From Geosiphon pyriformis (lineage: Eukaryota; Glomeromycota; Glomeromycetes; Archaeosporales; Geosiphonaceae): a stretch of DNA of 64,000 nt. Positions 36,359 through 49,600 of this stretch are shown in pieces. Where the stretch lies: positions 62,001 through 126,000 of the forward strand of contig JAAOMT010000571.1 of NCBI GenBank assembly GCA_016748015.1, read 5' to 3'. The translations under genes and the position numbers were made by a program. Within the stretch, counting starts at the first letter, position 1. Every line of letters starts with the position of its first letter. The notes beneath the pieces are model-generated. The model saw nothing but the letters and a program-made list of their open reading frames with translations. It was not told where the DNA came from and did not search any database.

Positions 36359-37101
36359 TGTTACTCATAAAAAGAAAACAGATATAGAAAAATAGTAGGC
36401 CAGTAAGAAAGTAGTACTTAGCACATAAACACATTGCTTAGCAATGTGGAACAATATCAGAAATCATAGCACATTGCTTGAGAATGTGAGCAATCTCGTA
36501 GAACCTAAATTATGTATATATAGTGGTAGCATTAGAAGTAGAAAAGACAGACCTCTCAGTTTAAATTTAATCTAAGCTACCTTTCCATTCACAAATATCA
36601 ATAAATAATTATTTGCTATCTTAATCCACTCTCTACTATTAACACTTCATGTTGATAGCAATTAATACTTAACCACACTAGAACAATAGCTCTTAATCAT
36701 GGCTATTAATGGGATATTAACTTGTAATTGCTTTTGTTTATTTTCTTTTATTTCTTTGTTTTACTAATTGATTAGAAGTTAAGCACTGAGTTATTGATGT
36801 TACAGATAGTCTGGTAAAAGACCCAGAAATAAGAGTAGAATTATATATATTAACAGACAGCTTACCAGAAGAGCACAACTGCCAGATTAAACCAGCTACT
36901 ACACTGAAGACAGAAATTGGGAAAACAACTTGAGGAAAACAACTTAAACCAACTATAGTGAATCTTTGTCCATTATACAAAGAACTCTGCAACAAACCTT
37001 TAGATCCACCAAACTTTCAGATATCAACACTAGAATACCAAACCAGCACCAAGTTACAGATTTGTTATTTGACTTGAGACCTCAAATAATTATCTGTAAC
37101 A
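36359..37101 (+). repeat. 3' LTR of element A
   Basis: 743 bases from TGTTAC to GTAACA, a perfect 6-bp terminal inverted repeat. It has a U3 palindrome CACATTGC-TTA-GCAATGTG at 36430-36448 and a TATATATAG box at 36515-36523. It is followed by the target duplicate ATGC and then by protease/linker sequence of the older copy on the minus strand. Confidence 0.95.
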
Positions 37102-38561
37102 ATGCCAAGTTTTGGTAATATTTATAAAATTGTTTTGGATTACTTATAATGTTAATAAAAATATTTGAATTTAGATTCAGCAAGTTTTAATAAGCTGTTT
37201 TTAATTTTTAATATTTTACTTAAAGATATGTCTTCAATTTTAGCAGTTATTATTCTTCAGATTTTATCTTTATTATATAGATAACTGTCTAATCATAAAA
37301 GAATTTTGTTTTATATAGTGTCTATAAACATTTTTTTATTTACTTAATTGTTAATAAGAATTATGTATTAGCACAATTTGTCACCAGAAATGTTGTTTTA
37401 TATTTCTTTGTCTAAAAAAATTTTTTTATAAATAAAACAAGATTTATTGTTTTATTTTTTCTGTTGTTTTAGTTATTTAAAGTATTTTTAATAACAAATT
37501 TTATAGTAGTAATAAGTACATATTTTTTATTTTTTTTCTAATAATATGCAAGCTTTCATAAATAAAAGCTTTTTGTTATAATTTTTGTATTTAAGTAAGA
37601 TATAAAGTAGTTGTTTCTTTGGTTTTAGTATTAAATATAAAACATACTAATTGTTAATTAGTTTATTTGTAAAGATAGTAACTTAAAATTTGTCTTTTTT
37701 TTTTCTTTTTTTTTTATATAAATACTAAAGATAACTTATTGTGATTTTTTTTGTTCATAAGATTTAATAGGCTTTTCAAATAAATTTCTCTTTTTTTTCT
37801 TAAATTTTATTAATAATTGTATGTTAATAGTAATTTTAAAGTAATTACAAATAGTTAAAACTTAAATATATTGATTATTTTAGTTAAACTTAAGCTTTTA
37901 AATATTTTAATTAAATATTATATTGGTTTTGGAAAGCCAGTTATTATTAACAAAAGCTTGGTACTATCTGGCTTCTATTATTAAAATTTTAATAAGCATA
38001 ATAATGTCATTAATTTCAAATAAAAAGTTATTAATTTTATCAATAGAAATTTTTGTGGCTTTATCAATAGTAATAATTCTGATATTGGCAATATAATCAA
38101 TTTAATAATCTAATTGATTCATAAATTATTGTATAATAATACTATTTGTTAATTCATTATCAAAAATTAACTTAATAAAATAGCTATTAACTTTTATATT
38201 TGTATACATAATGATAATTAGTTTGGTATTAAAAACAGTTTTATTGAATAATAAAGTTTTTATTGGGTTTTCAAGTTTAAAGAAAAAATAGTGATAAGTA
38301 ACTTATTTTTTGTTATTATAACTAATAGAATATTATTAATAAGTAGTTTTTAGATTTTCAAGTTATTGAATAAGTTGTTTTTTGAAGTGGCCAAAAGACT
38401 TAAATAGCTTTAAAAATTTGGGTTTTAGATATACTTATTTTTTGAATTTTGTTAACATAATTTTAAGTATTAGTTTAATATATTGGAATTAGTTAATATA
38501 TAATTATTGCTAATTTCTAGTTTTGTTAAATAATTTTTGGTTTTTGGTTTTTAGTTGGCAT
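37102..38561 (-). pseudogene. Old gypsy copy: protease and linker remnant
   Basis: The minus strand matches element A from about 30065 (end of gag) through the protease (about 30330-30700) to 31645 in the linker. The last bases before element A, read as AACTTGGCAT, continue as GCATCTATT on the other side of element A at 27124. This proves the interruption and the 4-bp duplication. The sequence is extremely AT-shifted, with stops throughout. Confidence 0.85.
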
Positions 38562-39364
38562 TGTTACAGATGATTATTTAGGGTCTTAAAGCAAATAACA
38601 AATTTGTAACTTGGTGCTTAATTAATATAATGATGTTAATTTCTAAAGATTTTAATTATCTAAAGGTTTTTATATCTGAAGGTTTTTGTTGAGTCCTTTG
38701 TATAATGAACAGAGATTCAATTGTTGTTTTAGTAGCCTTCCAGAATTGCAATTCGGTCGAATTTTTTTCTCAGCATAGTAACCAATAATCCTTCTAATAA
38801 GCTATTCTTAAATCTATAAGTTTTTTACTCTTGTTTCACAGGTTTTTTACCAGTCTCTATAATGTCTGTAACTCAACACTTTTTTTTAATCCTTAATTAA
38901 TTAGTAAAACAAAAAAAAATAACAAAAAAAAATAAAAAAAAATAAAAAAAAAAGCCAAGGCAATAAATATTAATATTCTATTAATAACTGTGATCAAGAG
39001 CTATTGTTTCAGTATAATTAAGTATCAATCACTATCAATATAAAGTATTGATAATAGAGAATAGATTGAGATAATGAATAGTTATTTATTGATATTTGTG
39101 AATGGAAAGATTGCTTAGATCAAATCTAAACTAAAAGGTCTGTCTTTTCTTTTTTTAATGTTATCACTATATATACATAATTGAGATTTCTCAATTTCTC
39201 AATTTTTCACACCAGAAATCCTGAAATTTCTGGAATTCTGCAATTCCTCTAAGAGAAATCTTGGAATTCCACATTTATTATGGCTACTTTTAATTGGCTA
39301 ATTTATATACTAATATACTTTTTATATTCTATGAATAATAGCATTTAAGCTAAATTTTGTAACA
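38562..39364 (-). repeat. Solo LTR of an A-related subfamily
   Basis: 803 bases with TGTTAC at the left end and GTAACA at the right end. The minus strand matches the element A LTR from its end back to the TATATATAG box and the GAAAAGACAGACC segment, while the U3 part differs completely. It sits inside the old copy between sequence equal to element A ~30063 and the position just after it. No internal sequence is attached, so it is a solo LTR. A clear target duplication is not visible (GCAT versus ATAC), probably because of decay or uncertain ends. Confidence 0.78.
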
Positions 39365-40788
39365 ATACTTAAATTTGTAAAAGTTAATAAATTACTTGTG
39401 ACAATAGAGCTTAATAAATTACAAGTATTAGTATTTAATATATTAAAGATATATATATTGGCTAATGTACTATTTATATATAATAAAATTAATATTATTG
39501 TAATTTCAATTAATTACTAATATAATTCAAATTTGAAATTGGTAATCGAAATTTCTATATTGATTTTTTAATTATGAGTTATTCATTCTTAAATAACAAT
39601 AATAACAGATATGTGTTTTTTGCTATTACTGTTAATTTATTAATAATAATAATAGATATAATTAATTCTAGAACTAATTAAGATTTTCTTAATTGTTATA
39701 ATATTAAAAAAACTGATAAATTGCTTGATTTTTAACTAAATATTTCTCTATTTTTTGGTTAATTGTTTTATTAAACTGTTTTAGTTTGGAATCCAATTTA
39801 AATGATTTGTTTATTATTAAATTTTATGATTGGCTTTGAACTTGGCTAATTTAAAATCTTTGGCATAGATAATTATATCTTAAATATAATAAGCATACTT
39901 ATTGTAAAAAACTGGTGTATAGTTCACAAATAAACTGATTTAAAATCTGAGATACTGTAAAATAGTCAGCATTAATTGTTTAAATTTGGCACAAATTTTT
40001 GTAAATAAGTTATAACTGCTTTAGTATTATTTTGTTTAAGAGTAATAAAGCCAGTTAATAGGTAATTAATGCTGTTATAATTATTAAAATACTGTAGAAA
40101 TGTAGTTTTAAATACATTAAAATTATTAGGTTTGTTTGTAAAGCTTTAATATTACAAGTTGGCAGTATTTTATAAAAAGTATAAAATTTTTTAGAAGACT
40201 TTGATGTTATTCCAGCCATTGGTTATAATGGTTTTTGCAATATTATTTAGTTAGACTTGGATATTATTTTTTTTGTCAATAAACTTTTTAAGCTTAGCAA
40301 TTGGTACATATATTATTTGTTTCAAAGATAAATTGATTTGTTGTTAAAAAAGAATAGATATTAGTACAACTAACAATAAATTAATTTAGATAATTAAAAG
40401 TATGTTTTATTGAATAATAGGAATAAAATTAAGATTGTTTGGGTTTTTTTGGATTTAAACAATCGGAGTTTTATTTTTTAAATTATCTGAAATCAGATTT
40501 TTGTTATTATTTTCTTGATTACTACTTTTTTTTTTTTTTAATTTGGTATTTACTCAATTATTAATAAATCTGAAATTAGGTTGAAATAATAGTAATTAAA
40601 GTTTTAATGGTATTGTTGATCACAATTTTAGTTCTTTAAAGTAATTGTCATAAGTTCCCAATAATTATAATTTTTTCTAATTGTTTTAAAACAAAACTCA
40701 AATTATAAATGTCTTTGCAATTAACAATAATATAAATTCTAATGATATGTTAATAGTACTTTTGAATGTATAATAATATGAAAGGTAG
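39365..40788 (-). pseudogene. Old gypsy copy: gag remnant
   Basis: The minus strand matches element A gag from about 28430 to 30063. Recognisable blocks include the equivalent of A 29547-29590 at about 39750-39830 on the minus strand. No frame remains open. Confidence 0.75.
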
Positions 40789-43700
40789 AGTTTTGATGTT
40801 TGGTCTGGTTTAATTTAAGTTTAATTAAATCACTAAATTGAATTAAACTTAAACAGAAAATTTGGCAAAATTTCAAACTCAAACTTAAATCAGACTTAAA
40901 ATTATTAAACTTGAACTGAATCCAAACACATGCAACAAGTCTGGTTCAAGTTCAGTTTAAAGTTCATGAACATGTTTAAATATGACTATTAAAAACATTA
41001 TATTATACTATATTATTATTTAATTTTCTTTTTAATAATCTCTATATCTATAATCAAAAACACTGTACTATTTTTATAGTTTAAGCACTAAATGAAATCT
41101 TATATCTGTAATCATATTTTTACCTGCAGAAAAGACACATTCAGAAGCAACAGATAATTCTTGGATTGCCAAATAATTATGAACCATACATAAAAAATAA
41201 GAAAATTGTGTTTGATGTACTTAAATATTAAATTATTAATAAAATGTTAATTTAGATAAATATTTTTTGTAATATATCATCCACTATACCATTATATTTA
41301 TTTTTCTATTGGCCATTTTTTTAGAAATATAACAATTAATTTTGTTAAGTTTTTTTTTCTTATTATTATTAAAGTCTGTTTTTAATATAGATTATATAAC
41401 TAATACTATAGTATTATTAAAATTGTTATTTAACAAAAAACTGTCATTTGATGTTGGTATAATATCCAGTATGTACTTTGTTTTAAAGAGAGCACATATT
41501 TTAAAGGTTTATTTATTGTGTAAAAGCTGGAAAATAAAACTGTTTAAATAAATTAATAACTTATAATTCTTTTATTTTATTAATATTATTATCTGAAAAT
41601 TTTTTTTTTGTGAAATAATAGAATTTTCTTCTTGGATCTAATGCAGTACAAAGTATTATAGTTGTATTTGTATTAAAATAATATTTAATTAACTTTTTTC
41701 TTATTGCTTTAACTATTATAACAAGTAATAAATCTAATATTAAATATGTTAAATAAATAATTAAATAAATACAATTAAGATTATAATGCTTTACTAAATT
41801 TATTATTATTAACTATGTCTTCAACATAATTAAGAATAATATTAAAGAGAAGAATAATTAAAGAAGCAGTATTATTTGAACTGACTAATATTTTGATCAT
41901 AATATTCTTAAATAGTTCAAAAAATTTAGCAATTTTATCAAAGACAGCCCACTGTTTATATAAAATGACATATTAATAAAAGTTAATGTAAATATTAATA
42001 AGAGTGTTTAATGTCTATAAATTTACACTTAGAATTTTTGTATTTAAAATATATGGAATCAAAAATAAATAACTTGCCAATTTAAAAAATAACTTATTCT
42101 TGACTATGTTATAAGTAAAATTTTACCAAATAGAACAATTCAGAATAAATTTATAATATTTAATTTAATATATATTACAGACATGTTCAAGGAGCTCAAA
42201 ACATTAAAACAAAATACAGATTGCAGAGTTAAATTCTTTAATCTTTAATTTATACAAAGTTTATATTAGAAAAATTTCAGATAAATATATTTGGTTTGGG
42301 TTTTTAACAAATATCTTGGAAACATTATTTTTTATTTCATCTAAGGCTGTCTGCACTATCAAGTTTAGAATATGATCAAAGCATCAAAATCAGAAATTTT
42401 TTAAATTTTATTAAATGTTTTTTTTTCTAATTTTCTTACTAATTCTTTTATAAAAATATTATTATTTGTGATATTATTAAGGGTAATAGCAAGAAGCTGT
42501 TGAAAAAAAATTAGATTATAACTAATAAAATTAATAGTAAACTTATATAAAAAAAAGGTAAGTGTAATTCTTTCTTAACCTTTTTTTTAACTTTTTTGGC
42601 TAAAAATTTGGCTTAAAGCAATAATAAAAATCACTTAAGCTAACATTAAGAAAATGCAGTTTTTAATGATATAGATACTATAATAACTTTGAATCTCAGA
42701 TAATATTAATGCCAAAAATTCAGCTCTAAGACAATAATAAAAACCAATTTAAACTAACATTAAAAAAATGTAATTTTTAATAATATGGACACTATAATAA
42801 CTTTGAGTCTTAGATAATACTAATATGTTGTATAATATGCTAATTTTATTATTGGTTATTAATTAACTCAAATTCATGCAAGAATATATGTATATATTTT
42901 TAATGTAATTTTATAATCTTTTAATACTTTAAAAAATTCATTTACAATATTTATTCTATCATGTTGTTTATTTATTAATCCAAAATTAATTATTGTTTGT
43001 TAAAGATTCTAATTGTTATTGATATAATAAGTAATAATAAAAACAAAAACTTTGTTATTGGGAGATGTTTAGAAATCTAAAGTAAAAGAAATTTTGGACT
43101 TAATAATATTTAAGTATATCTATTATGTTATAAATATAAGTAAAAAAAAAGATATTTTATAATATCTGTAGTGTTTATTCTTAATTTTTGTTTACTTAAG
43201 ACATAGAGTTTTATGACTTTATTTTTAATTGTATCAGCACAAACAGATTAAGAAATAGAATTCAAATATTAAAATATTTTAATTAATTCAAAGTCTTTTA
43301 TTATAAAAAGTGGTCATTAGTAATTAATAATCTAAATAGTAATTATGTTACAAAGTTTTTTATTATTAATGTCAATAGCAGTTACTACAAAAGATTAGAA
43401 TAGTTTTCTAGTTAAATTGGCCAAAAATTATAAAAAAAAATAGCAATCTTACTCATTAAAACATTTTTTTAATTGATTCATAATTTTTCTGAATATTTTG
43501 CTTTTTCTTATAATATTCTTTTGTTATAACATATATTATTTAGTAAAAAGTCTTTAAATAATACCATAAGAGTTTAGTAGTGTTTATAGTTCTATAAGAA
43601 AATAGTTTATGCACATATTTTAAGACTGTATATTTAGCTGTTTTTTTTTTATTTACTTAAACTTATTAAAATAGTTTTATATTTTACTCTAAAAACTATA

Positions 43701-44118
43701 TTTACCAAATATATTAATATTTGGACTATTTGGATAATTAAATTCCATTATTTTGGATTTTAAATTTTTAATAACATTGAACAATATCAACAATAAATTT
43801 ATTTTGGTAAGTTGGAAAATAGAATTGTTATATATATATAGTTTTATATACTTTTTTAACTAATCATAATAATTAAACAAAGTAATAATTAATGAACAAG
43901 TAGTACAAGTTATATCTTTTTTTAATTTCATTGAATTTAAACAAGTTTGTGAACTTTGAACCAGACTTAAACCAAATTCAGACTTGTCAAAAAAATTTAA
44001 TACCAAACTCAAATTAAATTTATTTTAAAAAATTAGTTTGGTTCAAGTTCAATTTATAATTCAAACTGAACTTGAATAACACCCAAAGTTTGGTTTAATT
44101 CAGTTTAATTAGAACTTT
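40789..44118 (-). mobile_element. Decayed hAT-superfamily DNA transposon
   Basis: The minus strand contains two hAT transposase hallmarks. One is a block reading HILNLIVQTALDEIK near 42330-42390. The other is the C-terminal dimerisation block FLAIQELSVASECVFSAG near 41120-41180, which resembles the hAT YLAI...S.ERVFS signature. Stops are everywhere and no transposase ORF survives. Both ends carry subterminal repeats built from GTTTGGTTTAA and AACTTGAAC units (40797-40980 and 43930-44105). It interrupts the gag of the old gypsy copy. The flanks AAAGGTAG and AATAATAG could be a decayed 8-bp duplication, the length usual for hAT. Confidence 0.75.
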
Positions 44119-44320
44119 AATAATAGATTAATAAGCAAAACAATTTTTGATTTCTTTTAAGTAAGTAGTTGTATCTTTTTTTTTGTTAGTAAAAATAATA
44201 AAAAATCTTTGTTTGGTGTATTCTTTAATTTTGCAATTTATTTCTATAATTATTAGGACAAAACTATAATTTTGTAAAAAACTAATGTGTTGTAGTAGCT
44301 TATTGTAAAAATTTCTAATG
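44119..44320 (-). pseudogene. Old gypsy copy: short gag piece between hAT and element B
   Basis: The minus strand aligns with element A gag at about 28215-28385 (the block around NYSF...IIREI). An open frame of ~70 codons across it is a relic, not a host gene; its first codons come from the LTR of element B. Confidence 0.75.
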
Positions 44321-44324
44321 ATAG

Positions 44325-45050
44325 TGTTATGGTTAAAACCCATAGTTTTTATTAGTTATCACATATATTAGCCACTAATGTCATATAATTAGCCACCCTA
44401 TTTTTTGATAGTGATTGTTAATCTGATCAATGACCTGACCGTTGACCTGATCATTGACCTGATCAATGACCTGATTGTTGACCTGATTGTTGATCTGATC
44501 ATTGACCTGATCATTGATCTGGTCATTGACCACTTTAGATAGCTATATAAGTGATGATTCTCTTAGCTGTAGAAAAACATGATCAAAGTAACAAAATAAA
44601 CAATATCAATTACTTCCTTTTATAATCACTTATTCCCCTTTCCTTATCTTCAAGTATCTACTTGTTGGCATTCACATACCTTATCTTTTTCCCTTCTTGA
44701 TTTGTATTTGTTAGAATTAGCCTGAGAAGCAATTGGCTTGTTCTTGTAATTCATTGAATAAAGAAACAATTGAAAAGTACAACAATACCTATTATTGATT
44801 CTAAGAATCGCCGAGTTGAGGCATAGAATAATAGCAGTAGTGTTATCTTGTTGACAATCACAGACTATTCTTTTACCTTCAGATTTAAGAAAAGATTAGT
44901 GACTGTGATTTTTATGAAACTAATCATGCACATTAAATTCCTACTTATTCAATTCGCTCCTTTATTGTAATTCCCTCTTTGTTTATTTTCATCACCATAC
45001 AATACTGTTCTCTCTTACTATCCATTAGCTTGTTACTCCAATCCGTAACA
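44325..45050 (+). repeat. 5' LTR of element B
   Basis: 726 bases. U3 carries about ten tandem, imperfect TGACCTGATCAT/TGTTGACCTGAT units (44414-44532); the 3' LTR has about six (51463-51530), which explains the length difference. CTATATAAG at 44543-44551 is a good TATA box directly after the repeats. Confidence 0.95.
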
Positions 45051-45129
45051 TAAAAGTGGTGCTCCCTGTGAGGTTGTTAAAATTCACTTATTCCCTCATT
45101 GTATGGGTAATTACTTATATCTGCCACAG

Positions 45130-46600
45130 TAATCAGAAGAACACTTTGTAGCACACAACAGAAATGACCTAGATTTCATTGAACTTAATTCTCTGCCCTC
45201 CTGCTTGATCTGCTTCCCCCTTGAAGAACAATCCAGTAGACAATTCCAAGACTTCTGGAACTGGTTCCTGAACAAGCATTCAGCTAAAACCTACACAGCC
45301 TATACAACCTATTACTTTGATCAAGCTTATTTTGAAAACAACTTTGAAGAAAGAAACAACAGTATCAATCAGCTCTTATATTCTGCAACCTTTGAACAAC
45401 AGCCCCCTGATTTTGAATATCTGAATCATCAAATCCACATTTGGATTGCTGCCCATCAAGCAATTGAAACTCTTTTTGAAACAGAAGAAGAAAGCTACCA
45501 AACTGCCCCTGTTTTTGACTTTTTATCAAGTAAATCAGACTCGTCTACACAAACAGTTACCTCTGAACCAATGGCTAATGACCTCATGCAAGCAAACATT
45601 CTGGCCACCTTCCAAGGTATACAAACTGCTCTAGGAAGAAGAAATAATACCCCACTACCACTATTTAGAGGTGATGCACAAGATCCAATTGAATGGTTGG
45701 ATGATTTTGAGAGAGCTGCTACAGCCAACCAGTATGATGAAAAATACAAGTTCCAAATCATTGGTGGCTACCTCCAAGGCTCTTCTGCTACCTGGTTCTC
45801 ACAAGAAACAGATGCCAATGCTCAACACAGAATAATCAGATGGACACCAATTAATGCTGGAGAAGAAAATACCTTTTTCACTACCCGATTTGAGGCCAAG
45901 TTCAGAACCCCAATATTAATATCAAAATGGCGCATGGAATTGGAAAGAAGAACTCAAGGTCTTGGAGAAGTAGTGACTGAATATGCCAAGGCTATTAGAA
46001 AGCTAATCAAACATGTAGACTCTGGGAGAAATTGAACAGAAGAGCAGAAAATTCACTCCTTCACAAAAGGATTGAGAACTGATTTATCATATGCTCTTTG
46101 GCCCCTCCTGGCCCTGAAAGATAATCCCATCATAGATATGGCTATTGAATTAGCACAAAGAATTGAAAATAACCAAAGGATGCACTTGGAATCCACACTA
46201 CCAGTTTTTGCTTCTGCTCCTGTCATGGCTTTTGCCCCTCAAATGGCTGCTACTTCTTTTGCCACTCACACTCAAGATCCAAATAAACAGTTAATAGACA
46301 GACTCACAGCAAATCTTGCCTGGTTATTAGAATCTTTAGCCCAAGCAGTCAGAGAAAATCAACAACCACAAAGACCCAGATTTGAACCATGCTTCAATCA
46401 GTCCAGCAACCACCTTATCAAAGACAACAAAATTGTGGCCCACCTGTATGCTATCGCTGTGAATTAACTGGATACTTTTCAAGAGATTGCAACAATCCTC
46501 CACTGTCTCCACCAGTTCCCAGAAACAATGATGCTTAAAACAACAGACCTAACAACAACAATATGCCCAACCAAAGACCCAATCATGTCAACATCAATTT
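45130..46600 (+). pseudogene. gag of element B, broken
   Basis: One open stretch (45205-46035, 276 codons; no convincing ATG at the expected start) carries the retrotransposon gag capsid domain around IEWLDDFERAA. A TGA at 46033-46035, where Trp is expected, is followed by more gag (46036-46465). A frameshift then leads to a zinc knuckle near 46447-46490 reading CYRCELTGYFSRDC, in which the usual His is Tyr (one C-to-T change). Gag provides the particle and RNA packaging; this copy could not make it whole. Confidence 0.88.
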
Positions 46601-46639
46601 TTTTGGAGAGAATCCCCTAGTTGAAGCCACTGTTTATTA

Positions 46640-49600
46640 GCCTTTAAACTGGTAGGCACATCTCCAAAGGATAAAAGTACAAGCCAACCAGAAGAAAACT
46701 CCTTTTACGCTTTTAACTTAACTAATAATGACCATGACATAGATGAATTAGCAATCAACCCTTCTGAATCCACAAGAAAGAAAAAGAAAGCCAAAGTTGA
46801 TTTCGTTCTGGACCCCAATAAAGCTTCTACATCAACTGCTGACAACAATAAGCCCCCAAAAGCCAAAGTTTTCAAGAACCCTTCAAAGTTGGAACCCCCA
46901 GAAATAGTACAAAAATCCGGCTCCTATTCTGTTGTCAAAGACCTCATGGAAACCCCAGCACATATAACCTTTGGCCAATTGATGACCCATTCACAATTCA
47001 GAAAAGATCTTCGCAAATCTCTGATTCTAAAAAAAAAGACATCCAAAACCAACAAACGTCCTCACCAAGCTGGACTTGCTAACAATAGCAATGTCACTCC
47101 TCTAATTTGTAAAGCCCAAGTGGCTGGCTACTTCATCAATTTGATCTTAGACAGTAGATCATCTGTTAGTGTTATTGCTAAACACTTTTTTGAAGCAATT
47201 GGCAGAAAAATTGATAAACCATCCACACAACCAATGACCAATGTGCATGGTGATAAAAAAAAAGGGCTTGGCATAGCCAAAGCTATTCCTGTCCACATCA
47301 ATGACATCAGCATTGAAACTGATATGGAAGTATTTGAAGTGAAAGAATACACCATCATTGTTGGCAATAAATGGCTCAAGAAAGCAAAAGCTTTGCTTGA
47401 TTATGAACTCTGTGAACTAACCATTAGATGTGGTGAAAAACCCATTGTGGTTAAATATCACTATTGGACAACTCCCCCAGTACCCAAGCAGAGCCCAGAA
47501 GAAAATGAATCAGATGAATCAGATGATAAAGAAAGTGAGGAAGAAGAAAAACAAGAAAAAACTGCTGAACTTGCCTATACTATCTTCACCAGCAATGGCA
47601 AACCACTGGATAATGTCAAGGCAGATAAAGAAAAAATTATTGTCAATGGCAAGCTGATCTGCTGGCCTTATTATGACATGCTTAAAAGAACCTTTGACAG
47701 AAAGCCAGGCAAGAAAGCCAAATACAGTTATTGGTGGCATGGTCTTTGTGCCTGGTGCTGGTGCAACAAACCATTGTATTCTCCTAGTGATGAATGCATG
47801 TCCTGCCTGATTTATTACAAAGATTGGGAACCAATCAGCTTGATACCCCATAAGGAAATAAAAGAAGTCCAAAAGTCCTTTGAAAATGAACCACCTGAAA
47901 TTCAATCACTGGTTGTAGAACAAAGAGAACTCTCTTCAGAAGAAAAAAAGATAGACATTGAAAATCTGCTGGCTAGAAACAGCCCAGTTGTCTCAAAAGA
48001 AGGTGAACCTCCTGGACGTACACATGTGATACAACACACCATCATTATCAGAGAAACTCGTCCCATCCATTTGAAGTCCTATCAATCCAACCGATGCAAT
48101 GATGAGTTTATCAAAAAAGAAATAACCCAAATAAAAACTCTTGGATTCATACAGAAAACCAAGAGTGAATGGGCATTCCTAGTTGTAGTGGTATCCAAGA
48201 AAGGAGGAACCCTATGCTTTTGTGTTGACTATTGTCAATTAAATGCCATTACTGAAAGAGACATGTATCTACTTCCCAAGATTGATGCAATGCTAGACCA
48301 ATTCCATGGTGTTGCTTTCTTCTCAACCATTGACTTAACTGCTGGATTCTGGCAAGTAGAGATGGATCCAGAAAGCAGAAAGAAAACTGCTTTCATCACC
48401 AAGTATGGCACCTACGAATTCACAGTCATGCTTTTTGGTCTCACAAATGCTCCTCCCACCTTTCAATGCTTAATGGACAAAGTATTTGAATCAGTAAAAG
48501 AAAACTTTGTTCTAGTCTACTTGGACAACATAATGGTATACTCAAAAACCTGGGATAAACACCTTGAACATTTGCAAAAGGTTTTTGACCTCCTTAGAAA
48601 TGCTGGCCTCAAGATCAATCCAATCAAATCATTCTTTGGACGTCAATCCACCCAGTTCCTTGGCCATCTTATTACAAAAAATGGAATCTTCCCTGATTCA
48701 GCCAAAATTGAAAAAGTTTAAAACATTAGACAACCAATGAATGTTCATGAACTACGCTCTTTTCTTGGTTTGGCCTCTTATTACCACAAGTTTGTCAAGG
48801 ATTTCTCCAAAATCGCCACTCCTCTCAATCAGCTACTTAGGAAAAACATCAATTATCACTAGAGCACTCATCAACAAAAAGCATTTAAAATTCTGAAGGA
48901 AAAACTGGTTACAGAATCTATCCTCATGCAACCTAATCTGGATCAACTTTTTATCCTCCATACTGATGCATCTGGCTATGGACTTGGTGCTGTTCTTTCC
49001 CAGAAAGACAAAGATGGCAGGGAACATGTTATAGCATATGCCAGTAGAACTCTCACACCAGCAGAAAGGAACTACTCAGTCACAGAGCAAGAATGCTTAG
49101 CAGTAGTTTGGGCTACCAGCTATTGGAACAAATATCTTAAAGGTGTAAAATTTTTGGTGGTAACAGATTACCAAGCTTTGGTTTGGCTATGCAACAAAAA
49201 AAATCTGGAACATAAATGGATAACTCGCTGGATACTCCACTTGGATGAATTTGACTATGACATTCAACACCATAAAGGAGCTAATCATCAAAATGCCGAC
49301 ACTTTCTCCAGACTTACCATCCAGTGATAGTAAAACCCTCTCAAACCAAACCAACTTAATTATTTGTAACTCCCCCACAAACAAACACAATAATAGACTT
49401 GGACAACTACTCTGCCTTAATGGAATTTTTGGGTAAAAGACAATACCCACTGGACTATACTCGACAGCAAAGAGAACATTTGCACAAACAATCAAATTTC
49501 TATTTAATTCGCCAGAACCAGTTATATAAAAGAAATAAAAAAGATCCTGACTGCCCCCAGAGAATCATTAGATTTGAAGAAAAAGAAATTGTGATCTACA

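Larger units (their letters stand above)
27125..37101 (+). mobile_element. Element A: nearly complete Ty3/gypsy retrotransposon with dUTPase domain
   Basis: It has two LTRs (27125-27958 and 36359-37101) that begin TATTAC/TGTTAC and end GTAATA/GTAACA, the inverted TG...CA ends usual for LTRs. The flanking 4-bp duplication is ATGC (27121-27124 and 37102-37105). Internal order: gag with CCHC knuckle, protease, Cys-rich segment, dUTPase-like domain, RT, RNase H, integrase (the Metaviridae order) and a further open region before the polypurine tract. Many stops and frame breaks make it non-autonomous. It is inserted into the linker region of an older copy of its own family in the opposite orientation. 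Its LTRs differ by repeat copy number and scattered substitutions, so the insertion is not recent. Confidence 0.93.

Noticed and set aside
38905-38955. AAAAT pentamer array as a separate satellite
   Set aside because: It is the decayed pyrimidine tract of an LTR (compare 52630-52680 and TTTTATTTC in element A).
41342-41551. 69-codon plus-strand frame
   Set aside because: It lies within the hAT relic, whose transposase traces run on the other strand; composition is AT-driven.
44128-44343. Small host gene on the minus strand
   Set aside because: It aligns with decayed gag of the old gypsy copy, and its first codons lie in the element B LTR.
44414-44532. CRISPR-like array (regular short repeats)
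   Set aside because: The units are contiguous without unique spacers, lie in an LTR, and the genome is eukaryotic.
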